From an uncultured Alkalilimnicola sp. (GTDB lineage Bacteria > Pseudomonadota > Gammaproteobacteria > Nitrococcales > AK92), in NCBI GenBank assembly GCA_937951875.1, contig CALGAN010000075.1, positions 1-16,356 of the forward strand: a stretch of DNA of 16,356 bases, written 5' to 3'. Under the pieces are notes generated by a model. The model had not been told where the DNA came from. It searched no databases and saw only the letters and a list, made by a program, of their open reading frames with translations. Below, piece by piece: positions 1 to 6,807 of this stretch; within the stretch, counting starts at the first letter, position 1; each line of letters starts with the position of its first letter. Both the position numbers and the translations under genes were made by a program.

Positions 1-113
1 GAGACGTGCAGCCGGCCGTAGACCTGCACCGACGGCGCCGCGTCGGCGGCCGAGGCCGCGGCCGGTACGGCCAGTGCGGCGGCGAGGCTCAGGACGGAAA
101 GCGTGCGGTCCAT
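1..113 (-). CDS. Outer-membrane porin, N-terminal fragment (runs off the window)
   Basis: Only the first 37 codons are inside the window. The ATG at 113-111 follows a very good ribosome binding site, AAGGAG, 6 nt upstream. Residues 1-22 form a classic Sec signal peptide: MDR, a Leu/Ala-rich hydrophobic core, then an AASA-A cleavage region near residues 18-22. The mature start reads roughly APSVQVYGRLHVS, which matches the first beta-strand of general trimeric porins of beta- and gammaproteobacteria (usually V-x-L-Y-G-x-L/I-D). The likely role is passive diffusion of small solutes across the outer membrane. The family call rests on the signal peptide and one strand only, so another beta-barrel protein is possible. 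Its 190-nt upstream region holds a phased repeat at 240-272. Confidence 0.65.
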   Translation of the reverse strand, partial: MDRTLSVLSLAAALAVPAAASAADAAPSVQVYGRLHV

Positions 114-239
114 GATGACTCCTTATTGCTTGTCGATCGCGATAGGAACTCGAACACGAGCGCCATGAATCACCCGGTCGAGGGACCCCGGTCAGCGCGG
201 GCTCCATCGCTTGGGTTGCGCGCAGGATGCCCTCGGCGT

Positions 240-272
240 GTTACGGGAACGCGACGGTTTCGTTACAACCGT
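240..272. promoter_or_regulatory. Three 11-bp-phased direct repeats upstream of the porin gene
   Basis: On the + strand the sequence reads GTTAC-gggaac, GCGAC-ggtttc, GTTAC-aaccgt, so a G(T/C)(T/G)AC core recurs at 240, 251 and 262, exactly 11 bp apart. Response regulators of the OmpR/PhoB family bind tandem half-sites with about 10-11 bp spacing, and porin genes are typical targets. The block lies 127-159 bp upstream of the porin ATG. Binding is inferred; it could be chance, and it could equally relate to the hemerythrin gene that ends at 304. Confidence 0.35.
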
Positions 273-303
273 ATGCGGTGATATGCGCGCGGCGGTGGCG
301 CCG

Positions 304-840
304 CTACGGCAACTGCCCCCGCAGCCGCTCGATGCGCGGCGATAGCTCGTCGCACAGCGCCTGCCACTGCGCCTGCAGCCGGGTGGTGAGCGTCCGCCGC
401 GCGGCGGCGTCGAGCGTATCGTCGGCCAGCGGGAACAGATCCTGCTCCTCGCGCAGGTTGTGGTGCTCGGTCACGTGCTTGAACGTCTTCTCGCGCTCGA
501 TCAGCTCGATCACCTCGCGCCGGCTCATACCGCCACGGCGCGCCCACAGCTCACGGCCGATGGCCCGCAGCAGGCTCTCCAGCTTGCGGTGCTCGCCGTG
601 ATAAAGCCGCGGCGGCCAGCGCAGGCGCTCGGCGGCAGCGCCCACGGCCGGCAGCAAGACCTGCTCCTCCTGCTCGATATGCAGCCGCAGCGCGCGCCAG
701 AACAAGACCAGCAGACGCAGCGCCAGGCGTGGACGGGCGGCGATGAGCGCTTCCTGGTGCAACAAGAAGCACTCGTCCATGAAGGTGTGGCAGTGCCGGA
801 GATCGGCGATGGCGGTAATCGGAGCTGGCTGCACGATCAT
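304..840 (-). CDS. Hemerythrin-like (HHE) four-helix protein, divergent member
   Basis: A soluble protein of 178 residues (from the ATG at 840), predicted to be a four-helix bundle binding a non-haem di-iron centre. Metal-ligand candidates appear in the usual order: H16/H18 in the first helix (ADLRHCH), H54 with E58 (HIEQEE), H81 and H84 (YHGEH), then H122 and H126/H127 followed by E131-D134 (TEHHNLREEQDLFP). Hemerythrin-like proteins store or sense oxygen, nitric oxide or iron. The C-terminal 40 residues (about 139-178) are a helical extension. Start choice is uncertain. GGAGG sits only 1 nt before the ATG at 840, but 7 nt before a GTG at 834, so translation may begin at 834 (176 aa). An in-frame TTG at 882 has no ribosome binding site. 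The gene has its own leader after the terminator at 910-943, so it is probably transcribed separately from the ABC operon. I saw no convincing terminator after it. Confidence 0.85.
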   Translation of the reverse strand: MIVQPAPITAIADLRHCHTFMDECFLLHQEALIAARPRLALRLLVLFWRALRLHIEQEEQVLLPAVGAAAERLRWPPRLYHGEHRKLESLLRAIGRELWARRGGMSRREVIELIEREKTFKHVTEHHNLREEQDLFPLADDTLDAAARRTLTTRLQAQWQALCDELSPRIERLRGQLP

Positions 841-909
841 TCCTCCCGCGGCGGCTCGGCAGCTTGCCACAGGCGAACGCAAGACCCAATGATCTCGGTT
901 AAGAGTGGG

Positions 910-943
910 GAAGAAACGCGGCCGAAGCGATGCTTCGGCCGCG
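910..943 (-). terminator. Intrinsic terminator of the ABC operon
   Basis: A perfect 12-bp stem (CGCGGCCGAAGC at 917-928 pairing with 932-943) closes a 3-nt loop. Read on the minus strand it is followed at once by TTTCTTCC. It begins 7 nt after the stop codon of the DUF4340 gene at 950. This is the best terminator in the window. It separates the ABC operon from the hemerythrin gene downstream. Confidence 0.85.
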
Positions 944-949
944 CCGGGC

Positions 950-1939
950 TCACTTCTTGGTGGCCTCGTTAGGCTGTAGCTGAAAACGCCGCGCCTGGTA
1001 GGCGGGGATGACGAAGGCGCGGTCGGCGAGACGGCGATTGAGCTCCGCCGCCTTGGCCTTGGCGTCCTCCTGATCGTCGCCGGCCTCGGCGCGCCAGCTG
1101 CTTAGGAACTCGCCATCGCGCTCCAGCAGCTGCCCGCGTAGCGCCAAGCCGTCGAAGGTGCGGATCACCACCTCGTTGGCCTGGCTGAGCGGCTCGCTCA
1201 GCTTGCGCACGTCGTCCAGCCGCAGCTCGGCGGGCACCCTGGCCAGGGCGACGATGTCGGCCTCCGGCACCTCGGCGCCGGCCGGCGCGATCAGCCGGAA
1301 CAGATCCTCCGGCTTGTCGCGGCCGATGGCCAGCGCCTTGCCCTTGGCCGGAGTCAACGCGATCTCGCGGATCTGCTTCTCCTCGAGCCCCAGCAGCTCC
1401 TGGCGCAGCCAGCGATCCGGCTGGGTCTCGATCCGCGACAGGCCGTCGACCAACCAGCTTTGATCCTCGCCGACCTTGCGCACGTAGTAGCCGCCGTCGG
1501 CCGGCTGCTTGCCGATGATCAGCTCGGCCAGCGGCTTGTCCTCGGCGTCGGCCAGACGCACCCGGATGCCTTCCGCTTCGGGCTTGTCCAGATCCTGCAC
1601 GCCCAGGAAATGATGCTTGGCCGGATCCTTGGTCTTGGCCTCGCGCAGCTTGGCGCCGGCCAGGTCGAGCAGGAGCCGGCGCAGCTTGCTGGTATCGGCC
1701 GGATAGCCGTCGCGCTCGACCACGCCCCAGCCGTCATCGGTGAGCGATAGCGTGACCGCCCCACCGCCGGCCTTGACCAGCGACACCGTCCGCACTTGGT
1801 CCAGGCGCGCCTCGAGCCCGGCGAACAGCGGCCCGGACACGGCGGCGGTCCGCTCCTCGCGGGGACGGCTGGCGAACACCGCCAGCGCCACCACGGCGAC
1901 CGCCGCGATCACCAGCGCAATCGCAGCCTGCTTACGCAT
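950..1939 (-). CDS. DUF4340 membrane-anchored protein, last gene of the Gld-like ABC operon
   Basis: The protein has 329 residues. Residues 7-24 form one hydrophobic N-terminal helix preceded by MRKQ, so the rest should lie in the periplasm. The body contains beta-rich stretches typical of DUF4340, for example TDDGWGVVERDGYPAD near residue 68, YYVRK near 151 and RTFDGLALRGQ near 260. DUF4340 proteins are regularly encoded next to GldG-like ABC auxiliary proteins; their molecular role is not established. The ATG at 1939 is preceded by AAGGAGGTGCGTT, a strong ribosome binding site inside the end of the GldG gene, and the two genes overlap by 8 nt, which indicates coupling. No catalytic motif is visible. 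I infer a role as an extracytoplasmic partner of the transporter. Confidence 0.9.
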   Translation of the reverse strand: MRKQAAIALVIAAVAVVALAVFASRPREERTAAVSGPLFAGLEARLDQVRTVSLVKAGGGAVTLSLTDDGWGVVERDGYPADTSKLRRLLLDLAGAKLREAKTKDPAKHHFLGVQDLDKPEAEGIRVRLADAEDKPLAELIIGKQPADGGYYVRKVGEDQSWLVDGLSRIETQPDRWLRQELLGLEEKQIREIALTPAKGKALAIGRDKPEDLFRLIAPAGAEVPEADIVALARVPAELRLDDVRKLSEPLSQANEVVIRTFDGLALRGQLLERDGEFLSSWRAEAGDDQEDAKAKAAELNRRLADRAFVIPAYQARRFQLQPNEATKK

Positions 1940-3812
1940 AACGCACCTCCTTGGCGCGCCGCCGCCGGCGCGCTCTCAGCAACGCCACCACGATGCCGAA
2001 CACGGCCACCAGCAACGGCATGGCGGCGATGTTGAACCACTTCAGCGTCAGACCCAGCGCCTGGATGTCCTTGTCCAGCTGATAGCGCACCTCGCGCAGC
2101 TCCTGGCGAATCCGCAGCGCCTCTTGCCGGAAGCGCTCCAGTGCCTGCCGCTGATCGGCGGTGAGCACGATGGTACTGCCGTCTTCGCTGGTCTTGAGCT
2201 GCTCGAGCTTGCGCTCGGTCTCGCTCAGCCGGTTCTGCAGCTCCTGCTCCTTGGCGCGGAACCGCGCCTCGGCCTCGGCGCGCAGCACCGCCACCTTCTC
2301 GAACGGCCGCGAGTAGACCGCGCGCGAGCGGATGGCGATCAGATCGGCGCTGCCGGCGAGGTTGTCCAGCGCGTTGATGACGAAGTCGCCGTTGTCGGCG
2401 ATCGGCTGGATCAGAGTCTGCTGCAGGAACTGCTGGCGGCGCAGCCAGAACTCGTCGGCCAGCAGGTCGGCGTCGGCCACCACGATCACGTTGGCCGCGG
2501 CCTTCGCCTTGCTGAGGTGATCGGGATTTTCCACGCCTTCCGGCGGCGCTTGGAACGCCGACGGCAGCTCGCCGCTCACGTGCACCGCCAGCACCCGCTG
2601 CGAGCCTTCGCCGCTCTTGGCCGGCAGCACCAGCCCGCTCGGCTCGAAGCTGTTCTGGACGGTATCGGCGTCGACCAACCGGCCCTCGGGCGAGCTGGTC
2701 AGGAGCGGCGTGACCTTCACGCCAGGCACCTCCTTCCACGTCAGTACGCCGCTGTAGCCGAGATTGAGCGACTGCAGCTGGGAGGTGATCACCACGTCGT
2801 GGTTCACCGACTGGGCGTTGAGCCCGACGATGCCGGCGTGCTGGATCGGCCGGCCGTCGGCCTGGCTGTAGACCAGCAGGCCCAGCGCCCTATCCAACAG
2901 CACCTTGTTGTGGTCGAACTGCAGCCCCCAGGCCTGGAACAGCTCGGGCAGATCCGAGTAGCGAGGCTCGCCGCGCGCCATCAGCGGATGCATGCCGGGC
3001 GGGGGCGGCTCGGACTCGGCGAACGGATCGACGAAGATCAGCGCCTTGCCGCCGTTCATGATGAACTGATCGATGAAATAGCGGCTCTTCTGATCGAGAT
3101 CCTTGGGGTGGACCACCCACAGGGCCTTGATCTCGGGGTCGATGCGCTGCTCGAGCGGCAAGCTGAGGTCGCGGATCTCGAACAGCTGGCTGGCGTCGCT
3201 GTACACCTGCCAGGGCGGGATCGAACCGCCGGCCATCGGATTCCACTGCCCGGACAAGGGCAAGCGGGAGATCACGCCGATCACCGGCTTCTGCGGATGC
3301 TGCAGCGTGTACAGCAGCTTGCTCAGGTCGTACTCCAGCGTGGCCGCGCGCTGCGGATGGAAGAACGGAATGGACTCGCGCTGCCCCACCGAGTTGGTGG
3401 CCGACAGGCCGAAGTAGACCTTGGCACCGCCCACCGGGATCGGCTGCACGCCGTGGGCCACCGCCCTATCCTCGGCCTCCGAGAACGGCTCGGGGTCGAT
3501 CTCGTGCAGCACCAGCTTGCCCTTGGAGCGCAGCGCGTACTCCCGCAGCAGATCGCGCACCTGCTGAGCGTAGATCGGCAGCTGCGGATAGCTGTCGCGC
3601 ACCGACGCCTGCGCGGAGTAATAGAAGTAGACGTCGATGGGCTCGTCGATCTCGGCGAGGATGCGCTTGGTGGCATCCGACAGGGTGAATTGCCCGGTCT
3701 CGGTCAGATCCAGCCGCAGCGGCGGCAGCAGACGCTGGGTGACGACGGTGAAGGCGAGGAACAGCACCGCCAGCGCGACCAAACCGACTCCGGAATAGAA
3801 GTAGCGCTTCAT
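1932..3812 (-). CDS. GldG-like ABC transporter auxiliary protein with C-terminal coiled coil and membrane anchor
   Basis: This is a 626-residue protein of the GldG / ABC_transp_aux family. An N-terminal membrane helix covers residues 7-26. It is followed by the family's conserved opening, LRLDLTETGQFTLSDATKRIL at about 32-52. The middle is a large extracytoplasmic domain with Rossmann-like segments, such as KALWVVHPKDLDQKSRYFIDQF at about 229-250, GGKALIFVDPF at 254-264 and VIVVADADLL at 442-451. Residues 507-586 are a strongly charged heptad-rich coiled coil (EQELQNRLSETERKLEQL and onward). A second membrane helix (594-613) and an Arg-rich cytoplasmic tail follow. GldG works with a GldA-type ATPase and a GldF-type permease. 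In Bacteroidetes these genes affect gliding motility, but in proteobacteria the substrate is unknown. The ATG at 3812 is 13 nt after the permease stop, with an AGGAGGG site in the gap. Length is normal for the fused or long form of the family. Confidence 0.92.
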   Translation of the reverse strand: MKRYFYSGVGLVALAVLFLAFTVVTQRLLPPLRLDLTETGQFTLSDATKRILAEIDEPIDVYFYYSAQASVRDSYPQLPIYAQQVRDLLREYALRSKGKLVLHEIDPEPFSEAEDRAVAHGVQPIPVGGAKVYFGLSATNSVGQRESIPFFHPQRAATLEYDLSKLLYTLQHPQKPVIGVISRLPLSGQWNPMAGGSIPPWQVYSDASQLFEIRDLSLPLEQRIDPEIKALWVVHPKDLDQKSRYFIDQFIMNGGKALIFVDPFAESEPPPPGMHPLMARGEPRYSDLPELFQAWGLQFDHNKVLLDRALGLLVYSQADGRPIQHAGIVGLNAQSVNHDVVITSQLQSLNLGYSGVLTWKEVPGVKVTPLLTSSPEGRLVDADTVQNSFEPSGLVLPAKSGEGSQRVLAVHVSGELPSAFQAPPEGVENPDHLSKAKAAANVIVVADADLLADEFWLRRQQFLQQTLIQPIADNGDFVINALDNLAGSADLIAIRSRAVYSRPFEKVAVLRAEAEARFRAKEQELQNRLSETERKLEQLKTSEDGSTIVLTADQRQALERFRQEALRIRQELREVRYQLDKDIQALGLTLKWFNIAAMPLLVAVFGIVVALLRARRRRRAKEVRYA

Positions 3813-3825
3813 GCGGGTGCCCTCC

Positions 3826-4560
3826 TTACGCTGCCTTCTTCATATCGACCACCAGCACGTTGGCCAGCAGCCAGATCACGATCACCGACAGGAAGTAGAC
3901 GAGGTCCCGCAGGTCCAGCACGCCGCGGCTGATGGCCTGGAAGTGGGTGTAGAAGCTGAGCGAGCTCACCAGCTCGATCAGCCAGCCCGGCGCCCAACCG
4001 CTGAGGAAACCGGTCACCAGCGGGAAACCGGCCAGCACGAACAGCAGGCACAGCACGACGCTGACGATGAAGGCCAGCACCTGGCTCTTGGTCGCGCCCG
4101 AGATGCAGGCGCCCACCGCCAGGAAAGCGCCGCTCATCAGGAGGCTGCCGATGTAGGCGGCGAGGATCGCGCCGTTGTCGGGCGAGCCCAGATAGTTGAC
4201 GGTGATCCAGATCGGGAAGGTCAGCACCAAGGCGATGCCGATGAAGGCCCAGGCCGCCAGGAACTTGCCCAGCACCGCCTGCGTCGTGGTCACCGGCAGG
4301 GTCAACAGCAGCTCCACCGTGCCGCTCTTGCGCTCCTCGGCCCACAAGCGCATGGCGATCGCCGGCACCAGGAACAGATACAGCCACGGATGGAACACGA
4401 AGAAATTGGCGAGATCCGCCTGACCCTGCTCGTACCAGCGGCCGACGAAGAAGGTGAACGCGCCGCTGAGCATCAGGAAGATGACGATGAAGACGTACGC
4501 GACCGGAGTGGCGAAGTAACCGCCCAGCTCCCGCTTGAACAGAGTCCAGACCTGGTTCAT
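3826..4560 (-). CDS. ABC-2 type permease, GldF-like
   Basis: A 244-residue integral membrane protein with about six helices, at roughly 17-39, 57-75, 100-122, 134-158, 162-184 and 217-239. The cytoplasmic segment RLWAEERKSGTVELLLTLPV (about 71-90) is the coupling-helix motif of ABC-2/GldF permeases; the E-RKSGTxE-LL-LPV pattern is diagnostic. The start ATG at 4560 overlaps the stop of the ATPase gene by 4 nt (ATGA), so the two are translationally coupled and must form one transporter, probably with two permease chains. Its position between a GldA-type ATPase and a GldG-like protein supports the GldF assignment. The transported substrate cannot be read from the sequence. Confidence 0.95.
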   Translation of the reverse strand: MNQVWTLFKRELGGYFATPVAYVFIVIFLMLSGAFTFFVGRWYEQGQADLANFFVFHPWLYLFLVPAIAMRLWAEERKSGTVELLLTLPVTTTQAVLGKFLAAWAFIGIALVLTFPIWITVNYLGSPDNGAILAAYIGSLLMSGAFLAVGACISGATKSQVLAFIVSVVLCLLFVLAGFPLVTGFLSGWAPGWLIELVSSLSFYTHFQAISRGVLDLRDLVYFLSVIVIWLLANVLVVDMKKAA

Positions 4561-5483
4561 GCCGCCTCCTGCGTGGTGATCCGGCGGAACACGTCGTCCA
4601 GACGGCCGCGCTCGCGATAGATCTGCTTGACGACCCAGCCGCGCTCGCCGGACAGCCGCTCGGCCTCGGCCAGCAGATCGGCGCCATCACGCGGGAACGC
4701 CGTGACCTGCCCGGCCACCGAGTCGATCCGCACCTCGGCCACGCCCGGCAGCGCGCGCAGGGCCTCGGCCGCCTCGGCCACGGCGTCGAGCTGCAAGGTG
4801 ACCGCGCCGTGGTAGATCGAACGGGTTTCCAGCTCGGCCGGGGTGGCGTCGGCCACCACCTTGCCGCGCGCGATGATCACCGCCCGCGAGCAGACCGCGT
4901 CGACTTCCTCGAGGATGTGCGTGGAGACGATGATGATGCGGTCCTTGCCCATGCGCTGGATCAAGTCCCGCACCTCCTGCTTCTGGTTGGGATCGAGACC
5001 GTCGGTGGGCTCGTCGAGGATCAGCACCTGCGGCTCGTGGACGATGGCCTGCGCCAGCCCTACCCGCCGCTTGTAGCCCTTGGAGAGCGTGTCGATCGGC
5101 TGATGCAGCACCTCGTGCAAGTGCACCTCGTCGATCACGCGGGCCACGCGCTGCTTGCGCTGCTCGCCCCGAAGCCCCCGGACCTCGGCGATGAAATGCA
5201 GGAACTGCCAAGGCGTCATGTCGCCGTAGGCGGGCGCGCCCTCCGGCAGATAGCCGATCAGCTGCTTGGCCTTGAGCGGCTCGCGCACCACGTCATGCCC
5301 GAACACCCGCACCGTTCCCGCCGTGGGTGTCAGGAAGCCGGTGATCATCTTCATGGTGGTGGACTTCCCGGCGCCGTTCGGCCCCAGGAAACCGAGTACC
5401 TCACCGGGTCGGACACCGAAAGAGATACGGTCCACAGCCACGAAGGGGCCAAAGGCCTTCGTGAGGTCTTTTATCTCAATCAT
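4557..5483 (-). CDS. ABC transporter ATP-binding protein, GldA-like
   Basis: A 308-residue nucleotide-binding subunit that should power the permease encoded next to it. All motifs are intact: Walker A GPNGAGKST (34-42), signature LSKGYKRR (133-140), Walker B LILDEPT (154-160) with the catalytic Glu, D-loop GLD, and switch His in STHI (His189). The LSKGYKRR form of the signature and the roughly 80-residue C-terminal extension (about 225-308), which ends in a QIYRERGRLDDVFRRIT-type tail, are usual in the GldA / drug-exporter ATPase group. It is the first gene of the four-gene operon. The ATG at 5483 has only a weak GGGAAG site about 10 nt upstream, inside an A-rich leader (AGTAAAAGAAAAAAATC on the minus strand). 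The A-rich leader may help ribosome binding. Confidence 0.96.
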   Translation of the reverse strand: MIEIKDLTKAFGPFVAVDRISFGVRPGEVLGFLGPNGAGKSTTMKMITGFLTPTAGTVRVFGHDVVREPLKAKQLIGYLPEGAPAYGDMTPWQFLHFIAEVRGLRGEQRKQRVARVIDEVHLHEVLHQPIDTLSKGYKRRVGLAQAIVHEPQVLILDEPTDGLDPNQKQEVRDLIQRMGKDRIIIVSTHILEEVDAVCSRAVIIARGKVVADATPAELETRSIYHGAVTLQLDAVAEAAEALRALPGVAEVRIDSVAGQVTAFPRDGADLLAEAERLSGERGWVVKQIYRERGRLDDVFRRITTQEAA

Positions 5484-5773
5484 AGTGTGTGAACTTCCCG
5501 ATTTTTTTCTTTTACTAATCAGGCCGATGCGAGAGACGGCCTGTCCCCTGAGCGGGCCTCAGGGAGTGTAGCGGAAGCTTTGACCGACGCAGGCGGTTCG
5601 GGTTCCGCTACGGCAGCCGGCGCCGGCCATAGGCGCGGCGCGCTGCGACCTGCCATCCCGGCAGGTGGTCGATCCTGCCCGCGCCTTCCCGTGGCGTGGA
5701 CCGGACGCGACTTATTCTTCCTATTCTCGCTACCGCCGAGAAGCGCCCCTCCTCCCGCACGGGCGCGAGCCGC
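5484..5773. other. 290-nt gap holding the ABC operon leader and three hairpins
   Basis: I see no gene here. The end next to the ABC operon is AT-rich (5501-5520), unlike the rest of the window, and is the likely leader of that operon. Three inverted repeats are visible. CCCTGAG at 5546-5552 pairs with CTCAGGG at 5558-5564 (loop 5 nt). ACCTGCC at 5648-5654 pairs with GGCAGGT at 5660-5666 (loop 5 nt). GCGCCC at 5743-5748 pairs with GGGCGC at 5761-5766 (loop 12 nt) and on the minus strand is followed by TTCTC. The last one, just after the LOG stop codon, may be a weak terminator. The others lack a U-tract and could be operators. I found no convincing -35/-10 pair. Confidence 0.4.
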
Positions 5774-6355
5774 TTACGTCTCTCCCGGCTCCAGCCAGCG
5801 CGTGAGCACCGGCGGGCGGTAACGCTCCAGCGCATCCAGCAGCGACGCGGGCCGCTCGTCGATCAGCACCAGCTCCAGGTGGTTGGCGCGGATGAAGCCC
5901 TCGCTGTGGGCATGGCGCAGATAGGCCAGCAGCGGCTGGTAGAAGCCGTCGACGTCGAGCAGGCCGCACGGCTTGGCGTGCAGCCCCAACTGCGCCCAGG
6001 TCAGGATCTCGAACAGCTCCTCCAGGGTGCCGAAGCCGCCGGGCATGGCGACGAAGCCGTCGGAGAGCTCGGCCATCAGCGCCTTGCGCTCGTGCATGGA
6101 GCGAACCACGCGCAGATCCGACAGCGCCTGATACGCCACTTCCCGGTCGACCAGCGACTGCGGTATGACGCCGATGACCTCGCCGCCGCCTTCCAGCATG
6201 GCCGTGGCCAGCTCGCCCATCAAACCGACGCTGGCGCCGCCGTACACCAGCCCGTAGCCCCGCGCCAGCAACTCGCCGGCCAGCGCCCGGGCCGCCTGCC
6301 GATAGGAGACGCGCGCCCCGGGACTGGCGCCGCAGAACACGCAGATCCGCTTCAT
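5774..6355 (-). CDS. LOG family (TIGR00730) Rossmann-fold protein, cytokinin riboside 5'-monophosphate phosphoribohydrolase type
   Basis: A 193-residue cytoplasmic protein of the lysine-decarboxylase-like (misnamed) LOG family. It opens with MKRICVFCGASPG, the family's nucleotide-binding strand and loop. It carries LVYGGASVGLMGELA at 37-50, the catalytic region MHERK (87-91) and the signature PGGFGTLEE (105-113), which together hold the Arg and Glu needed for hydrolysis of the N-glycosidic bond of nucleoside monophosphates. Known bacterial members cleave AMP or cytokinin ribotides to the base and ribose 5-phosphate. I chose the ATG at 6355 because the family starts there and GGAGGT lies 10 nt upstream; an in-frame start 11 codons earlier would add an atypical tail. 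Length is normal. It is followed by a hairpin but sits alone, so its pathway cannot be told from context. Confidence 0.93.
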   Translation of the reverse strand: MKRICVFCGASPGARVSYRQAARALAGELLARGYGLVYGGASVGLMGELATAMLEGGGEVIGVIPQSLVDREVAYQALSDLRVVRSMHERKALMAELSDGFVAMPGGFGTLEELFEILTWAQLGLHAKPCGLLDVDGFYQPLLAYLRHAHSEGFIRANHLELVLIDERPASLLDALERYRPPVLTRWLEPGET

Positions 6356-6497
6356 GCCCAAACCTACCTCCACCGCATAGACCAACACACGCGGGGTATC
6401 CCCGACAGCGTCGGAACGCTACACGGAGCGCTGCGGAACCACAAATGGGAAATGGGCCGGCTAGCGCGTCGGCGGAAAAGCGGTCGCCGGTGGTGGG

Positions 6498-6698
6498 CTA
6501 TGCCTGCCGGTCGCGCCGGTCGCTTTCGCCGAACAGACGGTCCAGGTACGCGTCCAGCTGGTCCTCGCCGGTGGGAAGCCCATGCCGCCGCGACGCGCCC
6601 GGCGTGTCGCGCTGGATTTGCGACCGCCGCACCGAGCCCTCCTGCTCGGTGCGGCGGTGGGTGGCTTTTTTCTCGCGGGAATCGGGATAACCAGCCAT
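6498..6698 (-). CDS. Possible small, highly charged protein of unknown function (66 aa)
   Basis: The ATG at 6698 has GAGG 6 nt upstream, and the reading frame shows the strong third-position G/C preference of the surrounding genes, so it may be real. I do not recognise it. The first 40 residues are very rich in Arg, Lys, Glu, Ser and Thr and look disordered (for example SREKKATHRRTEQEGSVRRS). The end, GEDQLDAYLDRLFGESD, could be an amphipathic helix. The frame is crossed by a perfect 14-bp inverted repeat (6623-6658) and contains an A6 run at codons 9-11. It lies between the orphan kinase-like gene (ending 6808) and the LOG gene (starting 6355), same strand. It could also be a chance frame over a regulatory hairpin. 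Confidence 0.45.
   Translation of the reverse strand: MAGYPDSREKKATHRRTEQEGSVRRSQIQRDTPGASRRHGLPTGEDQLDAYLDRLFGESDRRDRQA
6623..6671 (+). terminator. Terminator-like 14-bp hairpin plus T6, opposite the small gene
   Basis: Positions 6623-6636 (ACCGCCGCACCGAG) pair perfectly with 6645-6658, leaving an 8-nt loop. On the + strand a run of six T follows at 6666-6671, seven bases after the stem. The layout resembles an intrinsic terminator for a + strand transcript, but the T-run is set back further than usual and I find no + strand gene upstream that needs it. It also lies inside the small minus-strand reading frame at 6498-6698. It may terminate an antisense transcript, or block read-through from + strand noise. 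Confidence 0.35.
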
Positions 6699-6807
6699 GC
6701 TCAACCTCATACCGTTCCATGGTGCGGGCGATCGAACCGCACCGCGGCCCGTTCCCCCTGACTGTAGGCCGACTTCGCGGCCGCCGCCACGTAGGCCGGC
6801 GTTCCGC

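Noticed and set aside
17..23. Ser in the patatin oxyanion loop (GSGSARG, residues 17-23 of the protein encoded at 9016-9969) as a defect
   Set aside because: The backbone-forming glycines are kept and G-S-G-x-ARG variants are common in bacterial patatin-like proteins, so it is not evidence of inactivity. The coordinates given are residue numbers.
1740..3932. Very long open frame on the + strand opposite the GldG-like gene
   Set aside because: GC-rich coding DNA leaves the opposite strand free of stops. Its translation is low-complexity (Leu/Gln/His/Arg-rich) and matches no family, while the minus-strand frame shows clear GldG features.
5501..5520. T-rich run on the + strand as a possible terminator
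   Set aside because: No hairpin precedes it on the + strand and no + strand gene ends there. It is better read as the A-rich leader of the ABC operon on the minus strand.
5579..5610. TTGACC on the + strand as a -35 box
   Set aside because: The expected -10 position is GC-rich and no + strand gene lies downstream.
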